Assembly: GCA_963798435.1 (NCBI GenBank)
Contig: CAWCTF010000008.1
Coordinates: 248,001 to 312,000 of the forward strand
Reading direction: 5' to 3'
DNA length: 64,000 bases
Source of the DNA: JALHST01 sp963798435
Lineage (GTDB): Bacteria > Bacteroidota > Bacteroidia > Flavobacteriales > Flavobacteriaceae
Made by a program: the position numbers and the translations under genes. Shown one piece after another: positions 1 to 9,379 of the stretch (the first letter of the stretch is position 1; each line of letters starts with the position of its first letter). The notes beneath the pieces were generated by a model. The model was given only the letters and a program-made list of their open reading frames with translations, searched no databases and was not told where the DNA came from.

Positions 1-607
1 GTAGGGATGTAATCAATTCTTTCCCGTCCTCATCAATGGTATGACACTTAACTACGCCTTTTAAAATAAGATATATTTTATGGGAATGTGTACCTTCATG
101 AAAGACCATTTGACCTTCGCCATAGGTTTCAATTTCCCCATTGTCATCAAAAAAGTTCTTCAGCTCGTTCAAGGTTTTCATTTCATCGTTGTGCGCTGGC
201 CCTGATAAGGATTCCCCCGCCCCCATGCGTGCTACCAATTCGGTTTTTGCCAAACGGCTTGCAATGGCACTTAGAAGATCTTCCTCTTCAAACGGTTTTG
301 TCAGATAATCGTCGGCCCCTAGATCCATCCCTTTTCGTATTTCTTTGTGTTCGGTTTTTGCCGAGAGAAAAATAAATGGGATTTGATTGGTGACCTCTGC
401 TGAAGAAAGTTCCTGCAAAACGCCATACCCGTCGATCTCGGGCATCATAATATCACACACGATAAGATCGGGGATACGTTCTTTGGCGAATTCAATGCCG
501 ATTCTTCCATTTGGCGCCACGATGACCATGAAACCGGAAAGCTCTAGGAGCTCTTTGGTATTTTCGCGCAGTACTTTGTCGTCCTCAATCAATAGAATCG
601 TTTTCAT
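1..607 (-). CDS. Response regulator, REC plus cyclic-nucleotide-binding (Crp-type) domain, 3' part outside window
   Basis: Reading leftwards from ATG 607 gives an intact frame that runs off the window edge (about 202 residues visible). Residues 1-120 are a receiver domain: acidic pocket IEDD near 7-10, phosphoacceptor D52 in DLIVCDIMMPEIDG, conserved K104 in LTKPF. After a linker, a Crp-like beta-roll begins near residue 150 (FHEGTHSHKIYLILKGVVK). A C-terminal HTH would lie beyond base 1, so DNA binding cannot be confirmed. Its ATG follows the histidine kinase stop directly (TAA then ATG), so the two are translationally coupled and probably form a phosphorelay pair. REC fused to a cNMP-type domain is a less common output architecture. 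Confidence 0.85.
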   Translation of the reverse strand, partial: MKTILLIEDDKVLRENTKELLELSGFMVIVAPNGRIGIEFAKERIPDLIVCDIMMPEIDGYGVLQELSSAEVTNQIPFIFLSAKTEHKEIRKGMDLGADDYLTKPFEEEDLLSAIASRLAKTELVARMGAGESLSGPAHNDEMKTLNELKNFFDDNGEIETYGEGQMVFHEGTHSHKIYLILKGVVKCHTIDEDGKELITSL

Positions 608-2126
608 TTACGGGGTTTTTAGAGGTGCTAACGGAATTTTTATACGAAAGATGGAACCTTTATTTTCAACACTACTAAAATTAAGACTAGCACCTAAATT
701 TTCAAGATGTTGTTTGGCAATATTTAGACCAATACCGGTTCCTTGGGTCAGTAAGACATTTTCAGCTCTAAAATAACGATTAAAAATATGTTTTTGTGCG
801 GCCTTGGGAATCCCTATTCCTTGATCAATAACATGTATGCGCAAGAATTCGTCGTCTTTTTTTGCATTGATATCGATTACTGAATCCTCAGGTGAATATT
901 TGATTGCATTGTGCAACAGATTCGAGAGTGCCAATTCTAGAATTTTTTCATCAAAGCTGACCATAATGCCATCGATATTTTCGGGATAGCTAATTCGCTG
1001 TCCGGTCTTCAGTAGCATATTGGCATCATAGATGACCTCATTGACGATCTTGCTTAACGGAAAAGTCACCAATTTGTAGTTTACCTTTCCAGATTCCAAG
1101 CGCTCCACTGATAAAAAATCGTTGAGAATCGCGTCTAAATAGCGCACTTTATTACGTATTGTAGTGATATGCTTGTCCCGTTTATCTTGCTGATCACTAT
1201 CGGTATATTTGGCCAGTAAGGTTATCGATGTTAAAATGCCACTGAGTGGGGTTTTGAATTCGTGGGAGACCAAAGACAAAAATCGTGTTTTCAATTCGTT
1301 GAGCTCCTTCTCTTTCGCTAAGGCCTCGGTCAATTGTTTGGTGCGCTCCTTAACCGTTTTCTCAAGTTTTTTCGTATAATTCAATCGCTCGGTAATATCG
1401 ACGATTATGGCTACAAAAACATCCCTTTCCCGAATTTTTGAAGCTTGAAGATGGGCTTCTACTGGATAGGTCGTGCCATCCTTTCTTTTATGGGCTGCCT
1501 CGAAAACGAGCTTCTCCCTTTTTTTGTCTAATAAGGGTTGTATCAGTTTTCGAAATTTGATTTCCGTAAATTTGGGTGTAATAGTTTACCGCGGTCAATT
1601 TCCTAAATTCCGCTAGGGTATACCCCATATTGCTTATTGCCCCATTATTAACATCTACAAACAATAGGGATTGTGCATCGAATATATATATTTCGTTTAA
1701 TGATTCATCAAAAATACGGGCCCAATGTATAAGTTCCTGCTCGGCCTTTTTTCGTTCGGTAATATTTATGACCAGGGCCATCACATAGGTATGGCCATAA
1801 AGTTCAAACGGATTTAGACCGGCCTCCACCGGAAATTCCTCTCCCCCTTTGCGAACGCCATAAAGGTCCCGACCTCTCCCCATTTGGCGTTTTCCGCTTT
1901 TTTTTATAAAGTCTTTAACATGGTCAATATGGGCATGATGATATTTGGTGGGAATCAGGATATCGAGCGGTTTGCCCAATAATTCATCCTCAACATAGCC
2001 GAACATTTCCTTTGCCGAGAAATTGGTAGCAACAATTTGTTGTTCTTCATTAACAACGATAATTCCTTCGGAAATGCCTTCCGAGAGTAGATTGAAAATA
2101 TTACTATTTTTTTCAAAGACATGCAT
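608..2126 (-). pseudogene. PAS-PAS sensor histidine kinase, interrupted by one frameshift
   Basis: Two pieces in different frames make one kinase. Piece 1 (2126 down to about 1577) has a PAS domain (residues 8-130, ending NITERKKAEQEL) and the start of a second PAS. Piece 2 continues the second PAS (KDGTTYPVEAHLQ, VAIIVDITERLNYTKKLE), then a coiled linker, HisKA with the H-box SLVSHEFKTPLSG, and HATPase_c with N-box LSNLLHNAIKYS, G1 DQGIGIP and G2 GTGIGLNIAKQ. The frame slips near 1574-1577; one extra base (or two missing) restores it. No membrane segment is visible, so this is a cytoplasmic sensor. Everything after the slip is well preserved, so this is either very recent damage or an assembly indel. 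It is coupled to the downstream response regulator. Confidence 0.85.
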
Positions 2127-2148
2127 GTGTCAAAAGTATGACAACTAA

Positions 2149-2162
2149 GTGACTTGTGTCAT
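2149..2162. promoter_or_regulatory. FNR-like dyad upstream of the histidine kinase
   Basis: GTGAC-TTGT-GTCAT, centre 2155.5, only 29 bp from the kinase ATG. Unlike the other sites in this window, no -7 octamer sits at the usual offset (it would fall on the ATG). A second inverted repeat, TGTCA-N6-TGACA, lies between it and the gene. The site could repress rather than activate, or the true start may be further downstream. Confidence 0.5.
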
Positions 2163-2326
2163 ATGTAAAAACTATTTTCAAAGTGGCTTTAAACCCCATT
2201 GATAACTTCGGGCACCGAATTTATTGGGGCATATCGATTCGAATAATTGAATCGCTAAAGCCGCTTCCCAAAATAAGGGCGCCCCTAGGGTGGGCCTTCG
2301 ACCTGACTTGAATTACTTGGTATACT

Positions 2327-2716
2327 TTATAGGGAATTAACCACCTGTTGCAATTTATTTGATACCTCTGAAGCAATACTATAAAGCGCCTTATTGTCTA
2401 TGGCTTGCATCGAGGCGATGGGATTTACTGCAGCGACTTCGATCGTAGCGTCGTCTTTTTCCTGGATGATTACATTACAGGGAAGCATGGTGCCCACTTT
2501 ATCTTCCGATATCAAGGCCTTATAAGCAAAATCGGGATTACAGGCACCCAAAATCAGATACTTGTGAAAGTCGACATTGAGTTTTTTCTTTAAGGTGGCT
2601 TGCAAATCAATTTCGGTCAGGATACCGAAACCTTCATGTTTTAAGGCCTCCGTGGTTTCTTGTACGACACTATCAAAGGATTTGCCTTTTAGAATTTTTG
2701 AATAATAATAGCTCAT
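2327..2716 (-). CDS. DUF302 domain protein
   Basis: A 129-residue soluble protein covering the whole DUF302 fold. Recognisable family segments are the N-terminal SFDSVVQETTEALKHEGFG, the central LGACNPDFAYKAL and MLPCNVIIQE. No signal peptide is seen. The biochemical role of DUF302 is unknown; it is often encoded with sulfur, redox and stress genes. It lies 61 bp downstream of pfkB on the same strand and is probably co-transcribed with it from the pfkB promoter, which would place it in the predicted low-oxygen regulon. Confidence 0.88.
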   Translation of the reverse strand: MSYYYSKILKGKSFDSVVQETTEALKHEGFGILTEIDLQATLKKKLNVDFHKYLILGACNPDFAYKALISEDKVGTMLPCNVIIQEKDDATIEVAAVNPIASMQAIDNKALYSIASEVSNKLQQVVNSL

Positions 2717-2777
2717 TTTTCACTTTTTGAATGCAGGTTCTTATTGAATTTATTGCTGGGTATGTATAGAATATTCC

Positions 2778-3743
2778 TTAAGGTTTTATCGTTTTAGCGG
2801 TCGATTGGGCAGCGTTTGTGGTAATCCATTTAAATAGATTTTGCACATCTTCCTTACGACATAGTTGGGTGCCCTCTGTCATGGTGGCTGCTGTACCGCA
2901 AGCGACGCCAAACTGCACCATTTCAAGCAGGGAACTGCCTTGAATTAGGCGATAGACCATTCCGGCGACCATACTGTCTCCGGCGCCGATGGTGCTTTTT
3001 TGATACACGATCGGGGCATCAATATATTCGCAGCTATCTTTGGTGGCCAACAAGGCACCTTTGGCGCCTAAGGAAATTACGATAACTTCACAGGAATGGT
3101 CCTTCAAAAATATTTTGGCATATCGTTCCAATTCAATAAAGGAAATCGAGGATACGCCACAGAGGCCACTAAGCTCCCCTAAATTTGGTTTAAGCATATA
3201 GACACCGACTTTCACCGCTTCTTTTAAGGCTTCACCAGAGGTATCCAAAATGAATTTCACGTTTTTTTTCTGGCATATTTTGGCCACCCGCCCGAAGAAA
3301 TCAATGGGCATTTCAGGACAAAGACTTCCACTGGCGACCAAGACATCCCCATCTTGTAAAGCATCATGTAGGTGTTCCAGGGTTTTTTTCCATTCGAATT
3401 CACTTACTTTGGGTCCGGGCATCCCAAACCGATATTGCTGATTGGATGTGGTATCGGTTACTGCGAAATTTTCACGGGTCCATTCTTCTATAGGGATAAT
3501 TTCCTGGCGAATATGCCGGGCGTCGACCAGGTCTTTTAAATGTTTTCCAGTACGGCCACCGGCCAAATACATGCATAACGACGTTCCCCCTAATTCTGCC
3601 AAGACTTGTGAAACATTGATGCCTCCACCACCAGGTTCGAATACGGGATCGCCACACCTTAATTTGCTAGTTGGTTTGAGGGCGGCCACAGTAGTACTTT
3701 TGTCAACGGCCGGATTCACCGTAAGCGTAAGAATCGAATTCAT
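2778..3743 (-). CDS. pfkB: PfkB-family hexose-phosphate kinase (6-phosphofructokinase II / 1-phosphofructokinase type)
   Basis: 321 residues, normal for the ribokinase/PfkB family. It shows the N-terminal substrate loop GGGGINVSQVLAELGG (residues 38-53), the ATP and anion-hole signature GAGDSMVAGM at 253-262 with catalytic base D256, and the family start LTLTVNPAVDKS typical of fructose-phosphate kinases. It should phosphorylate fructose 6-phosphate (or a similar sugar phosphate) with ATP and lacks the allosteric sites of PfkA. An FNR-like site and a perfect -7 element lie upstream, suggesting induction at low oxygen, when glycolytic ATP is needed. Choice between fructose-6-P, fructose-1-P and tagatose-6-P cannot be made by eye. 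Confidence 0.87.
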   Translation of the reverse strand: MNSILTLTVNPAVDKSTTVAALKPTSKLRCGDPVFEPGGGGINVSQVLAELGGTSLCMYLAGGRTGKHLKDLVDARHIRQEIIPIEEWTRENFAVTDTTSNQQYRFGMPGPKVSEFEWKKTLEHLHDALQDGDVLVASGSLCPEMPIDFFGRVAKICQKKNVKFILDTSGEALKEAVKVGVYMLKPNLGELSGLCGVSSISFIELERYAKIFLKDHSCEVIVISLGAKGALLATKDSCEYIDAPIVYQKSTIGAGDSMVAGMVYRLIQGSSLLEMVQFGVACGTAATMTEGTQLCRKEDVQNLFKWITTNAAQSTAKTIKP

Positions 3744-3774
3744 TTAATTAGTTGTTGCTCTTGAAGTTACCTTT

Positions 3775-3818
3775 CAAATATACGCGCTACCAACAGGGGC
3801 ACCTATGATAATTGTCAT
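3775..3818 (-). promoter_or_regulatory. pfkB promoter: FNR-like dyad and -7 element
   Basis: ATGAT-AATT-GTCAT at 3805-3818 (centre 3811.5). On the minus strand TATATTTG at 3782-3775 starts 29.5 bp from the centre. The spacing predicts activation from about -41.5 and a short leader before the ATG at 3743. Confidence 0.75.
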
Positions 3819-3829
3819 TGTAAATGAAC

Positions 3830-3847
3830 CGATGTGCCAAAACATCG
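3830..3847. repeat. Inverted repeat between pfkB and upp
   Basis: CGATGT-GCCAAA-ACATCG, a perfect 6-bp-arm dyad in the divergent pfkB/upp intergenic region. It could be an operator or a small hairpin; no regulator can be assigned. Confidence 0.35.
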
Positions 3848-3980
3848 TTATAAATTTTGATTCGGCTCAAAGTTTATTTTACGAGGGTGTATTTGAAAAA
3901 ATACTTCGGGTAATCGATAGGGTCACTATTAGCGAGTTCGTTTTATTGAAAGCCGTATCTTTAAAGTAATTTCGAGCACT

Positions 3981-4634
3981 ATGACCGTCCATCATCTCGG
4001 CGAACAAAATTCGCTGTTAAATCAGTTTATTGCGGAAATCAGGGATGTTGAGATTCAAAAAGACACCATGCGATTTCGCCGGAATATTGAGCGTATCGGC
4101 GAAGTCCTGAGCTATGAGCTTAGCAAGTTCTTGACCTATTCAAAAGAAACGGTTATTACGCCTCTCGGAAATACTGAAATAGCGATTTCGAAGGACCGCT
4201 TGGTGCTCTGCTCGGTGCTTCGGGCAGGCTTGCCGCTACATCAAGGAATGCTCAATTTTTTTGATAGGGCTGAAAATGCATTTATTTCGGCCTATCGTCA
4301 TCATCAGGACGGTGAAGATGCCTTTGAGGTCATCGTGAAGTATTTAGCCGCTCCCGCATTGAAGGGGAAAACCCTGTTGCTCTCTGATCCAATGCTGGCT
4401 ACGGGCAAGACTTTGGAAAATGTTTTGAAGGCATTAATGGCGCATGGGGCACCAAAACAAATACACATCGTATCGGTAATTGGGGCTACCGATGGCATTG
4501 AACATATTCAAAAGGTTTTTCCAAAAACAACGCATTTGTGGATAGCTGCGATCGATAACAAATTGACTGATAAAGGCTATATTATTCCAGGTCTTGGGGA
4601 TGCGGGCGACCTCGCCTTTGGTGTAAAACTGTGA
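3981..4634 (+). CDS. upp: Uracil phosphoribosyltransferase
   Basis: 217 residues. Converts uracil and PRPP to UMP in pyrimidine salvage. The PRPP loop LLSDPMLATGKTL lies at 133-145 and the uracil-binding C-terminus GYIIPGLGDAGDLAFG at 199-214; the LCSVLRAGLP segment is also typical. It starts at ATG 3981, preceded by TATCTTTA (3957-3964) as a possible -7 element. It is divergent from pfkB, and no FNR-like dyad at the diagnostic spacing serves it. It ends 12 bp from the convergent P-type ATPase. Confidence 0.95.
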   Translation: MTVHHLGEQNSLLNQFIAEIRDVEIQKDTMRFRRNIERIGEVLSYELSKFLTYSKETVITPLGNTEIAISKDRLVLCSVLRAGLPLHQGMLNFFDRAENAFISAYRHHQDGEDAFEVIVKYLAAPALKGKTLLLSDPMLATGKTLENVLKALMAHGAPKQIHIVSVIGATDGIEHIQKVFPKTTHLWIAAIDNKLTDKGYIIPGLGDAGDLAFGVKL

Positions 4635-4645
4635 CCAATATTCCC

Positions 4646-7162
4646 TTAGTGTTCAATTGTTGCGGTAGACTTTCGACGTTTCCACCACTTCACCAGTTCA
4701 TACCATACGACAGAAATTATACCCACACCTACACTTATCGACAATTGGTACAAACTCAATGGTTCAAATTGAAAAAAGGCCGTAAAAGTTGGAATAAAAA
4801 GTAAGATCGCGGCCAACCCAATGGTAATACAAATAATCACGGGCACCAAGTTGTTCTTATAGGTTAAGGTCGTAAAAATCGAATAATAAAAAGAACGGTT
4901 CACCAAGGTAAGCATGATGTTCGCGCTAATCAAGACCATAAATACCATAGTCCTGGTAATCGCTTCATCAAAACCCATTGCGATGGCAAATTGATACGTC
5001 GATAAAGACCCCAGTGAAATAACAAGACCCTGAATAATGCTTGTAAGCAATTCCTTGAACTTAAAAAAGCGATTGGTAAACGGCCTTGGCCTTTGGGTCA
5101 TCGCATTTTTTTCCATGGGTTCATTTTCATAAATAATCGAACAGGTCGGGCCCATAATCAACTCAAGCAAGATGATATGTGGCGGTGTAAAAATCGTCGG
5201 GTAAATCCACCCGAGTGCCAACGGTATGAATACGGTCAAAATAATTGGTATGTGGATCGAAATTATATATTGTATGGCCTTTTTTAGGTTGGCATATATT
5301 TTTCTACCCATAGCAATGGCATCCACCATTCGCGAGAGGTCGTCATCTACCAATATAAGTGAGGCGGCCTGTTTGGCAATTTCGGTGCCTTTTTTGCCCA
5401 TGGCAATTCCAAAATGCGATGCTTTTAAAGCTGGACCATCGTTCACGCCGTCACCGACCATGGCAACGACCTCGCCATTCGCTTTCAGTGCATTGATGAT
5501 CCGTAGCTTAGCTTCCGGAAACATGCGGCTGAAAATAAAGGTATCCTTAACTTTTTGAGCCAATTCCTGTTCATTTAATTGCATGAGTTCATCGCCTGAA
5601 ATACATTTTTCATACCCCTTGAACTCGATTTGTTTGGCAATGGCCAAGGTGGTTTCGGCATAGTCTCCCGTTACTAGTTTTACCTTGATGCCAGCCTTAT
5701 CGAATTCTTGTAACACCGATTTTATATTTGCCTTTGGTGGATCATTGAACGCAACTAAACCCTTGAACTCAAATTGAAAATCCTGCTGATGCTCTGGAAA
5801 GTCGGATCCTTTAAAACGTGCGATACCCACGCCTAATATACGATAGCCATCTTTCCCCAATAATTTTATAGCATCCCCTATTTTAGCTTTTTCTGCGGGG
5901 GACAGGTTGGAAACTTCACGAAGTGCTTCAGGGGCACCCTTGGCGGCAATAATTCGATGGCCTTCGCCATTCTCATAGATATGTGTCATCATAGGGGGTT
6001 TCCCACCTATGGGGTATTCATGAATCATCTTGTACATGGGTCTTTCATCGGCCACATCAAGTTTTGAATAGGCCGTATGCAAGGCTACTTCCATGGGGTC
6101 AAACGCAATTGGCTCACTGGCCCACATGGCAAGGGTAATAAGTTCCTTTGCCGCATCACTTTGTATTCCTTCGAACGATTCGAACGTATCGCTTTTTGAG
6201 ATGTAATATTTGACCAAACTCATTTTGTTTTGGGTTATGGTCCCCGTTTTATCTACGCAGATGACGGTCGCACTTCCCAGACTTTCAACGGTTTTCATCT
6301 GTTTGACCACAATACCCATTTTCATTAACCGCCAAGCGCCCAACGCCATAAAAGTGGTAAACGCGACTGGAATTTCCTCCGGTAGAATGCTCATGGCCAG
6401 CGTCAAGGCCTTTAATAAGCTGTCTAATAGATTATAGGATTTAAAATAGTTGATGCCCCATACCAAAAGAAAGGCGATGCCTCCTATAATCGACATGTTT
6501 TTTACAAAGTTCCCTATCTGTTGTTCCAGTGGAGTTTTCTCCTCCTTGATCGCCTCGAGACTTTTTCCTATTTTTCCGAGTTCGGTCATATTACCTATGG
6601 CGGTAATCGTTGCAATTGCCAATCCACTTGCCACCGTGGTCCCTGCAAAAATTGAATTATCCGATTTTTCGGCGTCCTTGAAAACCGCAAGGGATTCTCC
6701 TGTTAAAATAGATTCATCGACCGAAAAATCGTTAGAATGTACAATGGTGCCATCGGCAGGGATGGCGGTGCCCTCCTCCACCATAAGTTGGTCTCCGAGC
6801 ACCAATTCCATGCTGGGAATACGAACAACTTCCCCGTTACGAATTACAGTGCAATTAGGCTGTGTCAATGCTTTTAGGTTTTCCAGGGCCTTACGACTCC
6901 TTGAATCCTGATAAAGCGAAATAGACCCGACAAGGACAATCGCAAGTGCCAAGAAAATTCCGTCCCCGAAACTGCCACTTATAAAATAGATGGAAGAGGC
7001 TACCAACAGTAATAAGACCATGGGCTCCTTGGCTATATTCTTTAGGGCTTCCCAAAAACCGCTTTCCTTCTGGTAGGTGAAGGTATTCAGGCCGTATTCC
7101 TGACGTGCCCTTGTTACTTCTTCGTCGGTCAGGCCCTTGATTCCGAAATTATCTATAGACAT
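4646..7162 (-). CDS. Cation-translocating P2-type ATPase (Ca2+/Mn2+ class)
   Basis: 838 residues. Shows the N-terminal cation-ATPase domain (GLTDEEVTRARQEYG), actuator TGES at 154-157, the M4 ion-site motif SILPEEIPVAF at 258-268, phosphorylation site D304 in CVDKTGTIT, the hinge MVGDGVNDGPALKASHFGIAMG, and a six-helix C-terminal region with an acidic ELIMGPTCSIIYENEP segment. It lacks a heavy-metal-binding N-terminal domain, so calcium, manganese or a related cation is more likely than copper or zinc. The family includes mycobacterial CtpF. It is divergent from hsp20; the intergenic FNR-like dyad is clearly spaced for hsp20, so joint control of the ATPase is only a possibility. Confidence 0.9.
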   Translation of the reverse strand: MSIDNFGIKGLTDEEVTRARQEYGLNTFTYQKESGFWEALKNIAKEPMVLLLLVASSIYFISGSFGDGIFLALAIVLVGSISLYQDSRSRKALENLKALTQPNCTVIRNGEVVRIPSMELVLGDQLMVEEGTAIPADGTIVHSNDFSVDESILTGESLAVFKDAEKSDNSIFAGTTVASGLAIATITAIGNMTELGKIGKSLEAIKEEKTPLEQQIGNFVKNMSIIGGIAFLLVWGINYFKSYNLLDSLLKALTLAMSILPEEIPVAFTTFMALGAWRLMKMGIVVKQMKTVESLGSATVICVDKTGTITQNKMSLVKYYISKSDTFESFEGIQSDAAKELITLAMWASEPIAFDPMEVALHTAYSKLDVADERPMYKMIHEYPIGGKPPMMTHIYENGEGHRIIAAKGAPEALREVSNLSPAEKAKIGDAIKLLGKDGYRILGVGIARFKGSDFPEHQQDFQFEFKGLVAFNDPPKANIKSVLQEFDKAGIKVKLVTGDYAETTLAIAKQIEFKGYEKCISGDELMQLNEQELAQKVKDTFIFSRMFPEAKLRIINALKANGEVVAMVGDGVNDGPALKASHFGIAMGKKGTEIAKQAASLILVDDDLSRMVDAIAMGRKIYANLKKAIQYIISIHIPIILTVFIPLALGWIYPTIFTPPHIILLELIMGPTCSIIYENEPMEKNAMTQRPRPFTNRFFKFKELLTSIIQGLVISLGSLSTYQFAIAMGFDEAITRTMVFMVLISANIMLTLVNRSFYYSIFTTLTYKNNLVPVIICITIGLAAILLFIPTFTAFFQFEPLSLYQLSISVGVGIISVVWYELVKWWKRRKSTATIEH

Positions 7163-7291
7163 ATTGCATATGTTTTGGCATCATTGATGGAGTTTTCTAA
7201 ATACGAACCAAAAGTTCGGGACCAATCTCAAAAACTGAATTGTATTTCGAATCGAAAGTACTCAATAATATGATTGAAAAAATGTATTGAA

Positions 7292-7335
7292 CTGACCCAA
7301 ATCATGTCATAGATATTTTCACGGTCGTACTTTTG
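7292..7335 (+). promoter_or_regulatory. hsp20 promoter: FNR-like dyad and -7 element
   Basis: CTGAC-CCAA-ATCAT at 7292-7305 (centre 7298.5) keeps the TGA-N6-TCA core. TACTTTTG at 7328-7335 starts exactly 29.5 bp downstream. Predicted transcription start is near 7340, leaving a leader of about 35 nt before the ATG at 7376. Confidence 0.7.
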
Positions 7336-7375
7336 AGTCACTTTTAATAGATTGTTTAACCTAAAATATAAAATT

Positions 7376-7840
7376 ATGTCACTTGTAAAATTTAGAGCAA
7401 GACCCTTTGGCAACCTTATGGCGCAGGATTTTTTTGATATGGATGATTTTTTTGACAACCGTTCGCGTGTACGTGATATGTTACCGGATCGCTTTTGGAA
7501 TGGGAAAAGATCCGAACCTGCATTGAATATTAAGGAGACCGAGGATACCTTCAAAATTGAACTGGCGGCTCCCGGATTCGCCAAAAAAGATTTTGAAATC
7601 ACGATCGATGACGGATGCCTCAATATTTCAGCGGAAAGATCGTCTTCCGAATCCGAAAATGAGGAGGCCTATACACGTAGGGAATTTAGCTATAATGCGT
7701 TTCAGAGATCCCTTCAATTGCCCGATTCCGTGAAACAGGAAGCCATCAAGGCATCTTACAAAGAAGGCATCTTGAGTTTCGACCTTGTTAAAAAGGAAAC
7801 TTCAAAAAAATTACCCCCTAAAAAAGTGCAAATTTCATAA
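7376..7840 (+). CDS. Hsp20/alpha-crystallin small heat-shock protein
   Basis: 154 residues from ATG 7376; an upstream in-frame TTG at 7352 is less likely because the family begins MSLVKF. The alpha-crystallin domain spans about residues 45-145 (PALNIKETEDTFKIELAAPGFAKKDFEITIDDGCLNI) and ends with the hydrophobic segment YKEGILSFDL. It is an ATP-independent holdase that keeps unfolding proteins soluble. It has its own predicted oxygen-responsive promoter and a strong terminator downstream. Confidence 0.93.
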   Translation: MSLVKFRARPFGNLMAQDFFDMDDFFDNRSRVRDMLPDRFWNGKRSEPALNIKETEDTFKIELAAPGFAKKDFEITIDDGCLNISAERSSSESENEEAYTRREFSYNAFQRSLQLPDSVKQEAIKASYKEGILSFDLVKKETSKKLPPKKVQIS

Positions 7841-7871
7841 AGCACCGAATTGATTCAGTGATTCTCGTATT

Positions 7872-7928
7872 ACAACGCCCCCGTAGTCTATTTGTGGTAA
7901 GTGCTATAAACTTTGTTGGGGGCGTTGT
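7872..7928 (+). terminator. Intrinsic terminator after hsp20
   Basis: ACAACGCCCCC (7872-7882) pairs with GGGGGCGTTGT (7918-7928), an 11-bp perfect stem with a long 35-nt loop, followed by TTT. It lies 31 bp past the hsp20 stop. The rest of 7841-8147 holds only a small dyad, TCCTAG-N5-CTAGGA at 8044-8060, and no gene. Confidence 0.65.
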
Positions 7929-8147
7929 TTTAACCTACATTGCTTCATTTGCCAATTAAGAGGAGCACTCATGTACATTTTAATTTGTTTGATGACCTCG
8001 TTCTATTGGTAGTACAATCATAGACAAAGAACCCCTTTTGTTTTCCTAGCGGGACTAGGAAGGGTCGATTCTATTATATTGACCGATTAAAATATAAGGG
8101 AGGGTTCAATAGCTCGTCTAAAAAAGGAAATTTTAAGGTTTATTCGT

Positions 8148-8963
8148 TCAAATATCAAGGGAAAAACCGTTAATGGCTTCCAATTCGGCGGCTCGTATTC
8201 CCCGTATTTGATTTTTTTTAGATTTCAAAGCCTGTAATGCACTTTGATACCCCAGCTGAAATATCGTTTCAATATTTCCCATAGAAAATAGGCCGAAATT
8301 CTGCATATCCTTTGGGCGTATCATAAGGTCGCAATCTGCGAATTTCGAAAACGAAACTTTGTCGAGCATAATGTGATAGGTCCTTTCCAAAACACTATAG
8401 CTATGTTTAAGATCGCTTATCTTGACTTTATCAAACGGATTCACATAGACCCCGATAATATGGTTGCATAGGGGTTTAATAAGGTCTACCGGAAAATTGT
8501 TCAATACGCCCCCGTCGGCATAATATCCAGAATTTATTTGCACGGGAGAGAAGACCCCGGGAACGGCTGCCGAAGCTAAAAGTGGTCGGATCAATTCCCC
8601 ACTATGAAAGATTTGTGAGGTCCCATCCAATAAATTCGTCGCAGTAATATAAAGAGGTTTTTTGAGTTTTTCAAAGCTATCGTTGACCAGATACTTTTTC
8701 AAATGGGAATAGTATTTGGAAGAATCTAAAAATCCAGGTTTGTTTTTCGCATATTTCTTCATGGAAAAGATTTCGAGGTTCTTGAAAAAATCAAGGATTT
8801 CCTCCCAGCCGCATCCCGCTGCATGGAGTGCCCCGACAATCGCCCCGACACTCGTACCGGCAATATGTGTCGGATAAATATCATATTCCTCAAGCGCCTT
8901 TAAAACTCCGATATGCGCGACCCCGCGCGCACCACCACCGGAAAGTACTAAACCTGTATTCAT
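8148..8963 (-). CDS. Patatin-like phospholipase (RssA type)
   Basis: 271 residues with all patatin motifs: oxyanion loop GGGARG at 9-14, nucleophile S38 in GTSVG, and catalytic aspartate D150 in ADGG. It is soluble with no signal peptide, so it likely acts on lipids at the inner leaflet or on acyl intermediates. Its promoter carries an FNR-like site, suggesting membrane-lipid remodelling at low oxygen. The exact substrate is unknown. Confidence 0.9.
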   Translation of the reverse strand: MNTGLVLSGGGARGVAHIGVLKALEEYDIYPTHIAGTSVGAIVGALHAAGCGWEEILDFFKNLEIFSMKKYAKNKPGFLDSSKYYSHLKKYLVNDSFEKLKKPLYITATNLLDGTSQIFHSGELIRPLLASAAVPGVFSPVQINSGYYADGGVLNNFPVDLIKPLCNHIIGVYVNPFDKVKISDLKHSYSVLERTYHIMLDKVSFSKFADCDLMIRPKDMQNFGLFSMGNIETIFQLGYQSALQALKSKKNQIRGIRAAELEAINGFSLDI

Positions 8964-9379
8964 TGCTAATTGCTTTTTAATAGGATTAAACGTATTAAAT
9001 ATCCGGGAAGACGGGTATGATCTTTATCAGTTGATATTTCGAATGGCAATTGGAGAATTTTCGTAATGGGTGCCTTGAACCTATCCTTAAAAAAGTGACA
9101 AATGACCGCCCAAGACACATAGCTTCTTTCTACCATACCATGGCCTAGATACGGGCAGTTATATTCGGGGTTTATAGAAAAAGCCGCTACCAAGGATAAC
9201 ATAAAGATCAATCCTGATAGGGCACCACGAAAGTGCCGTTATGATATCGAACTAAAACTCCCCATCAACACTTGTAACAGCCATAAGCAAAAAAATTCCT
9301 CCCTATCTTCAAGGTAAGACCTCATGTCGGCAACTGCGTCACTGAGGTTCCGCTTTAATTTCTCAAAGATTATGCCTAT
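8964..9379. other. Gene-free interval upstream of the patatin
   Basis: Apart from the patatin promoter (8987-9030), nothing convincing is seen. An 81-codon open frame at 8966-9211 (minus) overlaps that promoter, has no family features and is treated as non-coding. Confidence 0.5.
8987..9030 (-). promoter_or_regulatory. Patatin promoter: FNR-like dyad and -7 element
   Basis: ATGAT-CTTT-ATCAG at 9017-9030 (centre 9023.5). On the minus strand TACGTTTA at 8994-8987 starts 29.5 bp away. The predicted transcript begins near 8982, about 20 nt before the patatin ATG. Confidence 0.7.

Noticed and set aside
7163..7291. Separate FNR-like site for the P2-type ATPase
   Set aside because: No TGA-N6-TCA dyad was found here; only the hsp20-oriented site exists, so regulation of the ATPase by it stays unproven.
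8966..9211. 81-codon open frame on the minus strand before the patatin gene
   Set aside because: It overlaps the patatin promoter (dyad 9017-9030 and -7 box 8987-8994), has no family features and no start signals of its own.
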